Shown here piece by piece: positions 28,516 to 36,338 of a stretch of DNA of 64,000 nucleotides. The stretch is taken from contig JAHDBJ010000002.1 of assembly GCA_020630435.1 (NCBI GenBank), positions 124,001 through 188,000 on the forward strand, in the 5' to 3' direction. Position 1 is the first letter of the stretch. The number at the start of each line of letters is the position of its first letter. The notes beneath the pieces are model-generated. The model did no database searches and was not told where the DNA came from. It was given only the letters and a program-made list of their open reading frames with translations. This DNA comes from Saprospiraceae bacterium. GTDB lineage: Bacteria > Bacteroidota > Bacteroidia > Chitinophagales > Saprospiraceae. Made by a program: the position numbers and the translations under genes.

Positions 28516-29781
28516 ATGAACCAGTTTAAAAAATCGAAGTTGAAATCAAATAACAACTCCGTTTCTAATAAGATTGCATTGTCGCAATTTCCATTTTCAA
28601 TTAAGCTACATTCCAGTATTTCTAGTATTGACAATTGGAATACCTTAGCACCCAATAATATTTTTTTACAAAAAGAATATTTGGAACTGGTTGAAAAAAA
28701 TCCTCCAGAAGGTATGCGTTTCTGCTATACAGTTTTCTATAAGTTAGAAAGACCTATAGGAATCGCACTCTTCCAGATTATTCATTTCAATGCAGACAAA
28801 AGCCTGCAACAAGCCGATAAAAACAACCCTTGTTTTTTCCACACATTTAGCAACTTTTTCAAAGGACTCCTAGCTAAAAATGTAGATTTTTATACACTAG
28901 TTAATGGTAATTTACTTCTAACAGGGGAACATGGTTTTTATTTTAATCCCAAAGAAGTTTCTGAAGCAGAGGGGTTTGAACTTCTAGAAGATGCTGTTAA
29001 AAAGGTTATTCCTGTTTTAAAAAAAGAAAGGAAAATTCATGTATCGCTATCCTTATTTAAGGATTACCATGAAACATCGACACCTCAAAGTCGCAAACTT
29101 ATAACGCATCAATGTAGTGAATTTACGATACAACCCAATCTAATGATGGAACTTAGAGAAGATTGGAAAAGCTACGATGATTATTTAGCAGCAATGCTTT
29201 CAAAATATAGAACAAGAGCCAAAAGAGCAGCCAAGAAAGGAGCAAATTTTAGAAAAGTAGAGTTTGATGAAGCAATGATTATACAATATCAAAAACGCAT
29301 TTACGAATTGTATTGTCTAATTGCTAAAAGTGTAGGCTTCAATGTATTACGTTTATCGTTTGATTATTTTTTAGGATTAAAACAAACGTTTAAAGACAAA
29401 TTCCACCTTATCGGTTATTTTGACAAGGATCGATTGGTCGGGTTTTATACCGTTATTGAAAATGAAGAAGAATTGGAAGCTCATTTCTTAGGTTTTGAAC
29501 AAGAGTATAACCCTACTTGTCAGATTTATCTTAATATTTTATACGACATTGTTAAATGGGGGATTGAATTAGAATCAAAACGCATTGTCTTTGCTCGAAC
29601 GGCTACAGAAATAAAAAGCTCTGTAGGAGCGGTTCCTCATGAGATGTATTGCTATATGCGCCATAGCAATAATTTTTCTAATCGGTTTTTAAATCCTATA
29701 CTGGATTATTTAAAGCCTAAAGAAGAATGGAAACAACGTCATCCTTTTAAAGAAGAAGTAAAGGAAACGGTAAGCTCTTAA
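28516..29781 (+). CDS. FemAB/GNAT-fold acyltransferase-like protein
   Basis: A 421-residue soluble protein resembling the peptidogalycan biosynthesis (PF04339-like) or FemAB branch of the GNAT fold. The C-terminal half (200-400) has the helical KYRTRAKRAAKKG segment, then the GNAT core FHLIGYFDKDRLVGFYTVIE, EAHFLGFEQEYNP, and the LYDIVKWGIELESKRIVFAR stretch. The N-terminal half repeats a similar fold weakly (EKNPPEGMRFCYTVFYK). Such enzymes transfer amino acids or acyl groups to cell-envelope molecules or lipids. The next gene starts 5 bases after its stop, so the two are an operon. The substrate is unknown. Confidence 0.6.
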   Translation: MNQFKKSKLKSNNNSVSNKIALSQFPFSIKLHSSISSIDNWNTLAPNNIFLQKEYLELVEKNPPEGMRFCYTVFYKLERPIGIALFQIIHFNADKSLQQADKNNPCFFHTFSNFFKGLLAKNVDFYTLVNGNLLLTGEHGFYFNPKEVSEAEGFELLEDAVKKVIPVLKKERKIHVSLSLFKDYHETSTPQSRKLITHQCSEFTIQPNLMMELREDWKSYDDYLAAMLSKYRTRAKRAAKKGANFRKVEFDEAMIIQYQKRIYELYCLIAKSVGFNVLRLSFDYFLGLKQTFKDKFHLIGYFDKDRLVGFYTVIENEEELEAHFLGFEQEYNPTCQIYLNILYDIVKWGIELESKRIVFARTATEIKSSVGAVPHEMYCYMRHSNNFSNRFLNPILDYLKPKEEWKQRHPFKEEVKETVSS

Positions 29782-29786
29782 AGTGA

Positions 29787-30512
29787 ATGTTTCTTATGAA
29801 AATCCAGCTCCTTTTTTTATTGTTATTTTTTACGACTTGTTATCAAAGTACCATTTCTCAAACCATTGTTGAGAATAATATCATCGAATACCACATTGTT
29901 GATCTCCAACAGGATTCATTACATTTTTTTTGGAAAAATAAAGACGGAAAAATTTACCAAACTTTTTCGAATCTTAAAAAGGAATTAAGCAAGGATGTAG
30001 AGTTACACTTTGCTATGAATGGAGGTATGTTCAATAAGGATTTTTCACCTCAAGGACTTTATATCGAAAAAGGAGAGCCGAAAGCTCCACTAGATACCCT
30101 TCAAAAAGGATATGGTAACTTTTATTTGCAGCCGAACGGAATCTTTTCGATTACAAAGGATAAAAAGCCTAGTATTCAAACCACTAAAACATTTAGCGTT
30201 TCAGAAGACATTTACTACGCGACACAATCAGGACCAATGCTGTTAATAAATGGTGAAATTCATCCTAAGTTTACTAAAGGTTCTAAAAACCTTCATATTA
30301 GAAATGGTGTCGGTATTTTACCCGATGGAAAACTATTATTTGCTATCTCAAAAGAGAAAATCAATTTTTATGATTTTGCTACATTTTTTAAAAAGAACGC
30401 TTGTCAAAATGCTTTGTATTTAGATGGTTTTGTCTCTAAAATGTATTTACCTACTAAGGGATGGGAACTAAAAGAGGGGCGTTTTGGTGTTATTATCGGA
30501 GTTGTAAAATAA
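29787..30512 (+). CDS. Secreted phosphodiester glycosidase-like protein (NAGPA/DUF2233)
   Basis: A 241-residue exported protein; the ATG at 29796 is an alternative start three codons in. The signal segment MKIQLLFLLLFFTTC is hydrophobic, and Cys could be lipidated, though the lipobox (FTTC) is poor. The body matches the NAGPA domain: HFAMNGGMFNKDFSPQGLYI, YYATQSGPMLLINGEIHP, IRNGVGILPDGKLLFAI, and ALYLDGFVSKMYLP. Family members cleave phosphodiester-linked sugars or act in envelope glycan turnover. It follows the FemAB-like gene by 5 bases, which hints at a shared envelope role. Confidence 0.8.
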   Translation: MFLMKIQLLFLLLFFTTCYQSTISQTIVENNIIEYHIVDLQQDSLHFFWKNKDGKIYQTFSNLKKELSKDVELHFAMNGGMFNKDFSPQGLYIEKGEPKAPLDTLQKGYGNFYLQPNGIFSITKDKKPSIQTTKTFSVSEDIYYATQSGPMLLINGEIHPKFTKGSKNLHIRNGVGILPDGKLLFAISKEKINFYDFATFFKKNACQNALYLDGFVSKMYLPTKGWELKEGRFGVIIGVVK

Positions 30513-30534
30513 AAGATTAATTTCTTTTCTTCGA

Positions 30535-30542
30535 TAAATTTG
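30535..30542 (+). promoter_or_regulatory. -7 element immediately before the MFS gene
   Basis: TAAATTTG matches TAnnTTTG and ends 13 bases before the ATG. Transcription would start about 7 bases before the start codon, giving an almost leaderless mRNA. The -33 box is not clear. Confidence 0.4.
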
Positions 30543-30555
30543 ATAACATTTACAA

Positions 30556-31737
30556 ATGACTTCCAATCAGGAAACGCTATACACGACTAACTTTATATTA
30601 TTATGTATTAGCCACGTATTATTTGCGATGAGCTTTACGATGATCCTACCAGAATTGCCTCAACATTTATCCAATCTTGGAGGAGCAGAATACAAAGGAC
30701 TTATTATTTCGTTATTTACCATTACGGCGGGCTTATCTCGTCCGTTTAGTGGTAAACTAACCGATACAATTGGGCGGATACCCGTAATGGTTATTGGCAC
30801 ATTGTTTTGTGTGTTGAGTAGCTTTTTATACCCTTTTATGACAACGGTTTTTGGGTTTTTAGCCTTACGGTTTCTTCATGGATTTTCTACAGGGTTTAAG
30901 CCAACAGCTTCTACTGCATATGTAGCGGATATCGTTCCAGCTCATAGGCGTGGAGAAGCAATGGGGATTATGGGAGTGACATTTAATATTGGTGCAGCGG
31001 CAGGCCCCGTACTAGGCGGTTGGATGGCATTATCACATGGAGTCAATACGATGTTTTATTGGTCAAGTTTCTTTGCTTTTAGTTCCATTTTTATTCTATT
31101 AAAGTTGGAAGAGACCCTTAAAAACAAACAACCTTTTTCGATGAAATTACTACGGTTAAAAAAGGATGAGGTCATTGATAAATCAGCGATTTCTCCAGCT
31201 TTAGTCGTGGTTTTTGTATACTTCAGTTTTGGTGCTTTTTTGACGATTACACCTGATCAAAGCACACATTTAGGGATAGAAAACAAAGGTATGTTCTTTA
31301 CTTATTTTACAATTTTTTCTATACTGTCGAGGCTTTTTGCTGGGAAGGCATCGGATAAACTAGGACGAGTAAAAGTGATCAAATTTGCCATTATATGTAT
31401 CATTGTAGCCTTAGTGTTTTTGGCATTTGTAGAATCCCAGTTTATGTTTTATATAGGAGGAAGTATGCTAGGGTTTTCTACGGGTGTTGCAGCACCAGCC
31501 GTTTTTGCTTGGGTAATAGATAGATGTAAGGAGGAAAATAGAGGTAAAGCATTAGCTACGGTCTACATCGCCCTTGAAATTGGGATAGGTACTGGGGCTT
31601 ATCTTTCAGCTTGGATTTTTAATAATCAAGCAGAAAATTTCTTTTGGGTCTGGTCTTTTAATGCTTTGGTGACTTTTGGTGCTTTGCTGTATTTATGGAT
31701 TTGGTCGTATAAAAATAAAACTAGAGCCGTAGCCTGA
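30556..31737 (+). CDS. Major facilitator superfamily transporter
   Basis: An inner-membrane transporter of 393 aa with about 12 hydrophobic helices. The A-motif loop between helices 2 and 3 is GKLTDTIGRIPVMVIG, and the matching loop in the second half is GKASDKLGRVKVIKFA. The segment RFLHGFSTGFKPTASTAYVADIVP near helices 4-5 and the run AVFAWVIDRCKEENRGKALA are typical of the drug-efflux-like branch (DHA1). The substrate cannot be predicted. It is downstream of the NAGPA-like gene but has its own putative promoter. Confidence 0.88.
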   Translation: MTSNQETLYTTNFILLCISHVLFAMSFTMILPELPQHLSNLGGAEYKGLIISLFTITAGLSRPFSGKLTDTIGRIPVMVIGTLFCVLSSFLYPFMTTVFGFLALRFLHGFSTGFKPTASTAYVADIVPAHRRGEAMGIMGVTFNIGAAAGPVLGGWMALSHGVNTMFYWSSFFAFSSIFILLKLEETLKNKQPFSMKLLRLKKDEVIDKSAISPALVVVFVYFSFGAFLTITPDQSTHLGIENKGMFFTYFTIFSILSRLFAGKASDKLGRVKVIKFAIICIIVALVFLAFVESQFMFYIGGSMLGFSTGVAAPAVFAWVIDRCKEENRGKALATVYIALEIGIGTGAYLSAWIFNNQAENFFWVWSFNALVTFGALLYLWIWSYKNKTRAVA

Positions 31738-31937
31738 AACAGCATAAAAAACAAACAAGAAGGTAGTGTTGTGCTGTGTTTGGAATTAAAAAGGCTTAGG
31801 ATATTCGTCACTTGATTTTTATACGTAAAAACTGCATATTACGGATTGTTAAGTATAAGGCTTGTTTTGTGTTGAAAAATAAATAAAACCTCTTGTACTT
31901 ATAATTATTCAATTTTTAATAATTAAAAATATATATA

Positions 31938-32543
31938 ATGGCTAACTCCTTACTTGACTTAGTTCAAAGTCAATTCTCTGGTGCAATAATAGATCAATTG
32001 AGTCAAAATATTGGCGCAGATAGAGAAAAAACACAAGTAGCCACTAACGGGATACTTTCTACGCTCGTTGGTGCCTTAACCAATAATGCCAAAAGCCAGG
32101 ATGGAATAAGTTCTTTGTTCAATGCACTGCAACAAGATCATGATGGTAGTATTTTGGATAATGTTTCGGATTACCTAAACCCGCAATTGCCCAATCCTGT
32201 ACCAGAAAGAACCGCTAATGGAGCAGGTATTTTGAGCCATTTATTGGGCGATAAACAAGGAAATATTATTCAAATGATTAGCCAACTAGCAGGTATAGAT
32301 TCGAGTTCTGCGGGGGGATTAATGAAAACAATTGCACCAATTTTAATGGGAATCTTAGGAAGACAAACCCGTCAAAATAATATGGATTCAAGTGGATTGA
32401 TGGATTTATTCAATAACGAACGACAACAGATTACACAGCAAAGAGAAGAGATGAGTCCTATCATGCGTATGTTAGATATGGACGGAGACGGAAGCGTTAT
32501 TGATGATGTAGGAGGATTATTAGCGAAGTTCCTTAGGAAATAA
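31938..32543 (+). CDS. DUF937 family protein
   Basis: A 201-residue cytoplasmic protein without a signal peptide. It opens MANSLLDLVQSQFSGAIIDQL and continues with ATNGILSTLVGALTNNA, HLLGDKQGNIIQMISQLAGID and GLMKTIAPILMGILGR. These Gly/Leu-rich helical repeats are the DUF937 pattern. The family is uncharacterised; it resembles the YidB-type proteins. The C-terminus has a DMDGDGSVIDDVGGLLAKFL motif resembling a calcium-binding loop (D-x-D-x-D), though this is not proof of binding. It ends with a good terminator. Confidence 0.8.
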   Translation: MANSLLDLVQSQFSGAIIDQLSQNIGADREKTQVATNGILSTLVGALTNNAKSQDGISSLFNALQQDHDGSILDNVSDYLNPQLPNPVPERTANGAGILSHLLGDKQGNIIQMISQLAGIDSSSAGGLMKTIAPILMGILGRQTRQNNMDSSGLMDLFNNERQQITQQREEMSPIMRMLDMDGDGSVIDDVGGLLAKFLRK

Positions 32544-32566
32544 ATAACACAATTAATGGTAAAAAT

Positions 32567-32607
32567 AAAAGGTAGAAATAGCTATTCTGCCTTTTATTTT
32601 TTTATAC
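32567..32607 (+). terminator. Intrinsic terminator after the DUF937 gene
   Basis: The stem AAAAGGTAGAA pairs with TTCTGCCTTTT (32567-32577 with 32585-32595, one G-U pair), followed by a run of seven T. It starts 23 bases after the stop codon. Confidence 0.8.
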
Positions 32608-32612
32608 ATTTG
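32605..32612 (+). promoter_or_regulatory. -7 element for the following gene
   Basis: TACATTTG, an exact TAnnTTTG match directly after the terminator and 98 bases before the ATG at 32711. No -33 box was recognised. Confidence 0.4.
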
Positions 32613-32710
32613 TAAAAAATAAACACAGAGCTGAAAACCTCAAAGCATTTTTTTTCGTCTATGCTTATGAATGGATTAGTTGAAATGCCCCCATCTTAAA
32701 ATAATTCACA

Positions 32711-33607
32711 ATGAAATTAGCATTTCTTATTGCAGGTTTTCTATCTATTTATAGTACATCAATCTTTTCTCAAGAGCATCTAATTGGTAAATATCGTTAT
32801 GATGATGCACATTTTAATTCGTGGCAAGAATTAGAAATTAAGGAAGATTATACCTTCAAATATGTAAGAAGTGGTAGGGGGTGTACTTCTGGTATTGAAT
32901 CTCGCTTTGTTGTAGAAGGTTTTTTAAAAAAAATAAATAATCAGTTAAGACTAGTTGGTGAAAAGACCTATGCAGAGAATCTCTGGGATAGATTTGATGT
33001 GTGTCTACCTTATAGTGATTCGTTATTAGAAGCGAATCCAACATTCAAAATCGTTGAGTCTGACCTAGGTGAAAAAAAATTAATTCAATCTCATTTTGAT
33101 ACTTTAATTCGGCGAGATATTACAGGAGAGATTAGTTTTACCAAGAACTTTTTTATTATTAATTGGCTTGATAAGCATTTTTTAGTGGAGGATGTGCGTA
33201 CATTGAAAATACCTAGTGAAAAATGTTACACCCTTATTAATTTTGCTAATGTTTACAATACAAAAGAATGGAAAAAGGATGGTTACCAATTGGATAAAAT
33301 TTCCTTTGTAAAAGATTGTGAAAGTTGTAATTATTATGAAAAACCCAATTTCCCTGAAGCTTACCAAGATTATCTTCTGAGCGAGACACTTGAGGTTAAA
33401 GTTATAGATATTAAGGAAGAGCAAATTGTAATTGATAAGGGACAAGGAGATGGTATTTATGAAGGCTTAAGACTTTATTTTACAGATAAAAAAGGAGGTC
33501 GGATAATTGTTGAAAAAGTAGAAGCAGATAAAGCCTATTGTTCTAGGAAAGGAGAAGAAGATATATTTGTAAATCAAGTATTCACTACGTTAAATGCATT
33601 AAACTAA
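32711..33607 (+). CDS. Secreted protein of unknown function
   Basis: A 298-residue protein with signal peptide MKLAFLIAGFLSIYSTSIFS, then QEHLIGKYRYDD. The first third looks lipocalin-like (LIGKYRYDDAHFNSWQELEIKEDYTFKYV), a pattern seen in small periplasmic beta-barrel proteins. The middle has four cysteines in CYTLI and KDCESCNYY that could bind metal or form disulfides. The last 80 residues are beta-rich and charged (IKEEQIVIDKGQGDGIYEGLRLYF). No family name can be given. mvaD begins 21 bases later, so co-transcription is likely. Confidence 0.6.
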   Translation: MKLAFLIAGFLSIYSTSIFSQEHLIGKYRYDDAHFNSWQELEIKEDYTFKYVRSGRGCTSGIESRFVVEGFLKKINNQLRLVGEKTYAENLWDRFDVCLPYSDSLLEANPTFKIVESDLGEKKLIQSHFDTLIRRDITGEISFTKNFFIINWLDKHFLVEDVRTLKIPSEKCYTLINFANVYNTKEWKKDGYQLDKISFVKDCESCNYYEKPNFPEAYQDYLLSETLEVKVIDIKEEQIVIDKGQGDGIYEGLRLYFTDKKGGRIIVEKVEADKAYCSRKGEEDIFVNQVFTTLNALN

Positions 33608-33628
33608 TCATACACTACGAGAAAAAAT

Positions 33629-34717
33629 ATGCTAGACTATACGAACCCCCAGCTAATCATTGATAGCTCCAGATTAGAACCAGGAAGTGTTACATGGCGA
33701 AGTCCATCTAATTTAGCCTTGATTAAATATTGGGGTAAACATGGCGTACAGTTACCTCGAAATCCTTCTATCAGTTTTACGTTGAATAATGCTTTTACAG
33801 AGACTACCCTTCGTTATTCAGCAAAACAAAATATGGGGAAAGAGATAGATTTAACTTTTCTATTCGAAGGAGAGCCGAATGAAGCATTTGGTAGTAAAGT
33901 GGAAAAATTCTTAATTAGTTTAGTAGAAATATTTCCTTTTTTAAAGCAACTCTCTATTACGATAGATTCTCGGAATTCTTTTCCGCATTCTGCTGGTATT
34001 GCTTCTTCTGCATCAAGTATGAGTGCCTTAGCTTTATGCTTATGTACCTTAGAAGAAACTTTCTGTGCTACCTTAAACGAAGATGCAGCTTTTGATCAAA
34101 AAGCAAGTTATATAGCTCGTTTGGGCTCAGGAAGTGCTTGTCGATCCATTTTTCCTACGATGGGCGTCTGGGGAGAAACACTTGAGGTCAGCGGTTCTTC
34201 GGATTTATTTGCGGTACCGTATATCGAAAAAGTAGATCCTGTCTTTAAGACGTTTAATGATGCAATTCTTATTGCTAGTCGTGATGAAAAGAGCGTTTCA
34301 AGTAGGGCAGGGCATGAGTTGATGAATCAAAATATTTATGCTGATGCCCGTTATTCTCAAGCCAAACAACAACTACACTATTTACTAGAAGCATTAAAGG
34401 TAGGGGATTTAGAGACTTTTGGACGAATTACAGAAAATGAAGCGCTAACGCTTCATGCTCTAATGATGGCTTCTAACCCTTCCTATATATTGTTGAAGCC
34501 AAATACCTTAACGATGATTGAGAAGGTAAGAGCCTATCGTCAAGATACCAAACAACCTGTTTATTTTAGTTTGGATGCTGGTCCTAATTTGCATCTATTG
34601 TATCCAGATTCCATCAAAGAAGATATTAATAATTTTATTACAAATGAATTGATGCAATATTGCCAAAATGGAGAGTGGATTGCAGATATGGTCGGAGAAG
34701 GGCCAATACAATTATAG
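33629..34717 (+). CDS. mvaD: Diphosphomevalonate decarboxylase
   Basis: MvaD (362 aa) converts 5-diphosphomevalonate to isopentenyl diphosphate with ATP, the last step of the mevalonate pathway to isoprenoids. The N-terminal WRSPSNLALIKYWGKHG is the diagnostic start. The GHMP-kinase ATP loop is FPHSAGIASSASSMSALAL, and the conserved ARLGSGSACRSIF follows. The Asp in FSLDAGPNLHLLYP completes the active site. This implies the cell makes isoprenoids by mevalonate, as many Flavobacteriia and Saprospiria do. It is the last gene before a short gene-poor gap. Confidence 0.95.
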   Translation: MLDYTNPQLIIDSSRLEPGSVTWRSPSNLALIKYWGKHGVQLPRNPSISFTLNNAFTETTLRYSAKQNMGKEIDLTFLFEGEPNEAFGSKVEKFLISLVEIFPFLKQLSITIDSRNSFPHSAGIASSASSMSALALCLCTLEETFCATLNEDAAFDQKASYIARLGSGSACRSIFPTMGVWGETLEVSGSSDLFAVPYIEKVDPVFKTFNDAILIASRDEKSVSSRAGHELMNQNIYADARYSQAKQQLHYLLEALKVGDLETFGRITENEALTLHALMMASNPSYILLKPNTLTMIEKVRAYRQDTKQPVYFSLDAGPNLHLLYPDSIKEDINNFITNELMQYCQNGEWIADMVGEGPIQL

Positions 34718-34963
34718 ACAGTATAACAGCGTCTATGACAAGGTTCAAGATAAAGAGTATAATCTTAGGAGTACCATCATATGTCAAAAGGTTAAATTCT
34801 TTACCCCAATTGATGGCATTCAAGTATCAAGTTTTTCGGATTATGGAGTTTATAAACCTATAAAACAAATGAAATAAGAAACCATTGAATAATATATATT
34901 GAAGAAGGATTTTGTTGACTATAACGTTGTCATTTCTTATAATAATATAAAAAATACATTACA

Positions 34964-35203
34964 TTACAATATATAGCCTTCTAGGTCAATGAGTTTGTTT
35001 TTTCTACAAAATTCACTAATTAAAACCAGTTCGGCATGACTAGTGGGATGAGAGTAGGCAATACATTTATCGGTTGAAGCGGAGGCAATTTTACCCTCTT
35101 TTACTAAGATAGCCCTGAAATGGTCAAAGCCTTTTTGAATTGTATTTTCTACGATTTGAAAGGCGAATCGCATGAATTTTTCATCTTGTAGTTTTTGCGT
35201 CAT
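34964..35203 (-). pseudogene. Truncated nucleoside (guanine/cytidine-type) deaminase
   Basis: A 79-codon frame from ATG at 35203 that matches only the N-terminal two thirds of a CDA-fold deaminase: MRFAFQIVENTIQKGFDHFRA, then KCIAYSHPTSHAELVLISEF. His-Ala-Glu (HAE) is present, but the frame stops right after LEGYIL, where the zinc-binding PCxxC motif should follow. Nothing resembling that motif is found in any frame downstream. The usual GGPFGAV segment is also decayed (GFDHFRAI). It is most probably a dying gene without deaminase activity; a partner or regulator role cannot be excluded. Confidence 0.6.
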
Positions 35204-35265
35204 GATTTTTTATAAAAAATAAATGAATTTAAGTCTAAATCTTTTTTAAAAATAAATAAATCCCG

Positions 35266-35273
35266 TATCTTTG
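35266..35273 (+). promoter_or_regulatory. -7 element for the tRNA-Arg/rpmB operon
   Basis: TATCTTTG, an exact TAnnTTTG match 18 bases before the tRNA 5' end. Its closeness to the tRNA makes it the best-placed promoter in the window. Confidence 0.65.
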
Positions 35274-35291
35274 CACACGTTTTGAAAATAA

Positions 35292-35365
35292 GGCTTCGTA
35301 GCTTAACTGGATAGAGCACCTGACTACGGATCAGGAGGTTGCAGGTTCGAATCCTGCCGAGGTCA
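35292..35365 (+). tRNA. tRNA-Arg (anticodon ACG)
   Basis: A 74-base cloverleaf without encoded CCA. The acceptor stem GGCTTCG/CGAGGTC (two wobbles) closes it. The D arm is GCTTAACTGGATAGAGC, the anticodon arm CCTGA-CTACGGA-TCAGG with anticodon ACG, and the T arm GCAGG-TTCGAAT-CCTGC. It lies 23 bases before rpmB. Confidence 0.95.
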
Positions 35366-35388
35366 CTAAATTAATTTAAATTTTTATC

Positions 35389-35640
35389 ATGTCAAGAGTT
35401 TGTGAACTTACAGGGAAACGCCCAATTACAGGAAATCATGTTTCTCACTCGAATAGAAAGACGAAGCGTCGTTTTTTACCAAATTTGCATAAAAAACGCT
35501 TCTATATTCCTGAATTGGATAAGTGGGTGACGTTAAAAGTCTCTACAACTGCTATACGCACAATCAACAAGTTAGGCATTTATGACTACTTGAAAAAATT
35601 AGAGAAAAAGGGTGTAAAAACAGGCATTAAATTAAGCTAA
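35389..35640 (+). CDS. rpmB: 50S ribosomal protein bL28
   Basis: An 83-residue ribosomal protein. The start MSRVCELTGKRPITGNHVSHS and the basic segment KTKRRFLPNL are the bL28 signature; the C-terminus is extended and lysine-rich, as in Bacteroidota. It follows the tRNA by 23 bases and precedes rpmG by 57. It binds 23S rRNA in the large subunit. Confidence 0.97.
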   Translation: MSRVCELTGKRPITGNHVSHSNRKTKRRFLPNLHKKRFYIPELDKWVTLKVSTTAIRTINKLGIYDYLKKLEKKGVKTGIKLS

Positions 35641-35697
35641 ATCTATCGTTCCATTCTTGGAAAAGAGAGGTACGATTTTTGTTTAAACTATAATATC

Positions 35698-35886
35698 ATG
35701 GCAAAGAAAAGTAAAGGTAATAGAATACAAGTTATTTTAGAGTGTACTGAGCATAAAGCAAGTGGTATGCCTGGAACTTCACGTTATATTACGCAGAAAA
35801 ATAGAAAAAATACGCCAGAGCGTATTGAATTAAAAAAATATAATCCTATTCTTAAAAAGAAGACGATCCATAAGGAAATTAAATAG
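35698..35886 (+). CDS. rpmG: 50S ribosomal protein bL33
   Basis: A 62-residue bL33. It opens [20 protein letters not shown] and ends with [15 protein letters not shown]. Only one Cys is present, so this is the zinc-free (C-minus) form. The order rpmB-rpmG-DUF4295 is conserved in Bacteroidota. Confidence 0.96.
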   Translation: MAKKSKGNRIQVILECTEHKASGMPGTSRYITQKNRKNTPERIELKKYNPILKKKTIHKEIK

Positions 35887-35913
35887 TCCTATCGTTCATA
35901 AAACTTTTAGAAA

Positions 35914-36093
35914 ATGGCTAAAAAAGTATCTAAAAACGCAAGGGTCGGTCAAAGAGCTGCCAATGCTGGAACAGGTAAAGACCACGTTAAAGTGGTTAAA
36001 AGTGTTAAAGATCCAGTTACTGGAAAGTATAGTTATAAGCAACTTATCATTCACAAAGATAAGGTGAAAGAGTTCTTTGCTGACAAAAAATAA
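35914..36093 (+). CDS. DUF4295 small basic protein, ribosome-associated
   Basis: A 59-residue lysine-rich protein starting at the ATG at 35914 (MAKKVSKNARVGQRAANAG) and ending KEFFADKK. This matches DUF4295, found only in Bacteroidota and always beside rpmB-rpmG; members have been described as a lineage-specific ribosomal protein (bL38), which I recall without being able to check. It is too short for standard gene-length cut-offs but clearly real from its position and composition. A strong terminator follows 25 bases later. Confidence 0.9.
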   Translation: MAKKVSKNARVGQRAANAGTGKDHVKVVKSVKDPVTGKYSYKQLIIHKDKVKEFFADKK

Positions 36094-36118
36094 TTCCTTC
36101 TATCGAAGAAGATTTATT

Positions 36119-36165
36119 AAATAGGCTTTTCTTTAGATTAATAGAGAAAAGCCTATTTTGTTTTT
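36119..36165 (+). terminator. Strong intrinsic terminator after the ribosomal operon
   Basis: A perfect 13-bp stem AAATAGGCTTTTC/GAAAAGCCTATTT (36119-36131 with 36146-36158) with a T-rich tail TTTTGTTTTT. It separates the tRNA/ribosomal genes from ftsY. Confidence 0.9.
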
Positions 36166-36338
36166 CCGTTGAACAATTGGACTAGGAATCGAGTTGTAAA
36201 GTATGTTAACAAACCAATTAAGTGCATATGTCAAAATGTATTTGTTTTGCTTTGGTGAGCACCTAGGAAATTCAATATCCTTTATTATTTTCTCCAAATC
36301 AATATGATGTTTTGACTATTCCTAAAACAAATTGAATT

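Noticed and set aside
34660-34877. Short plus- and minus-strand frames across the end of mvaD
   Set aside because: They overlap the 3' end of mvaD in other frames and show no family likeness; they are shadows.
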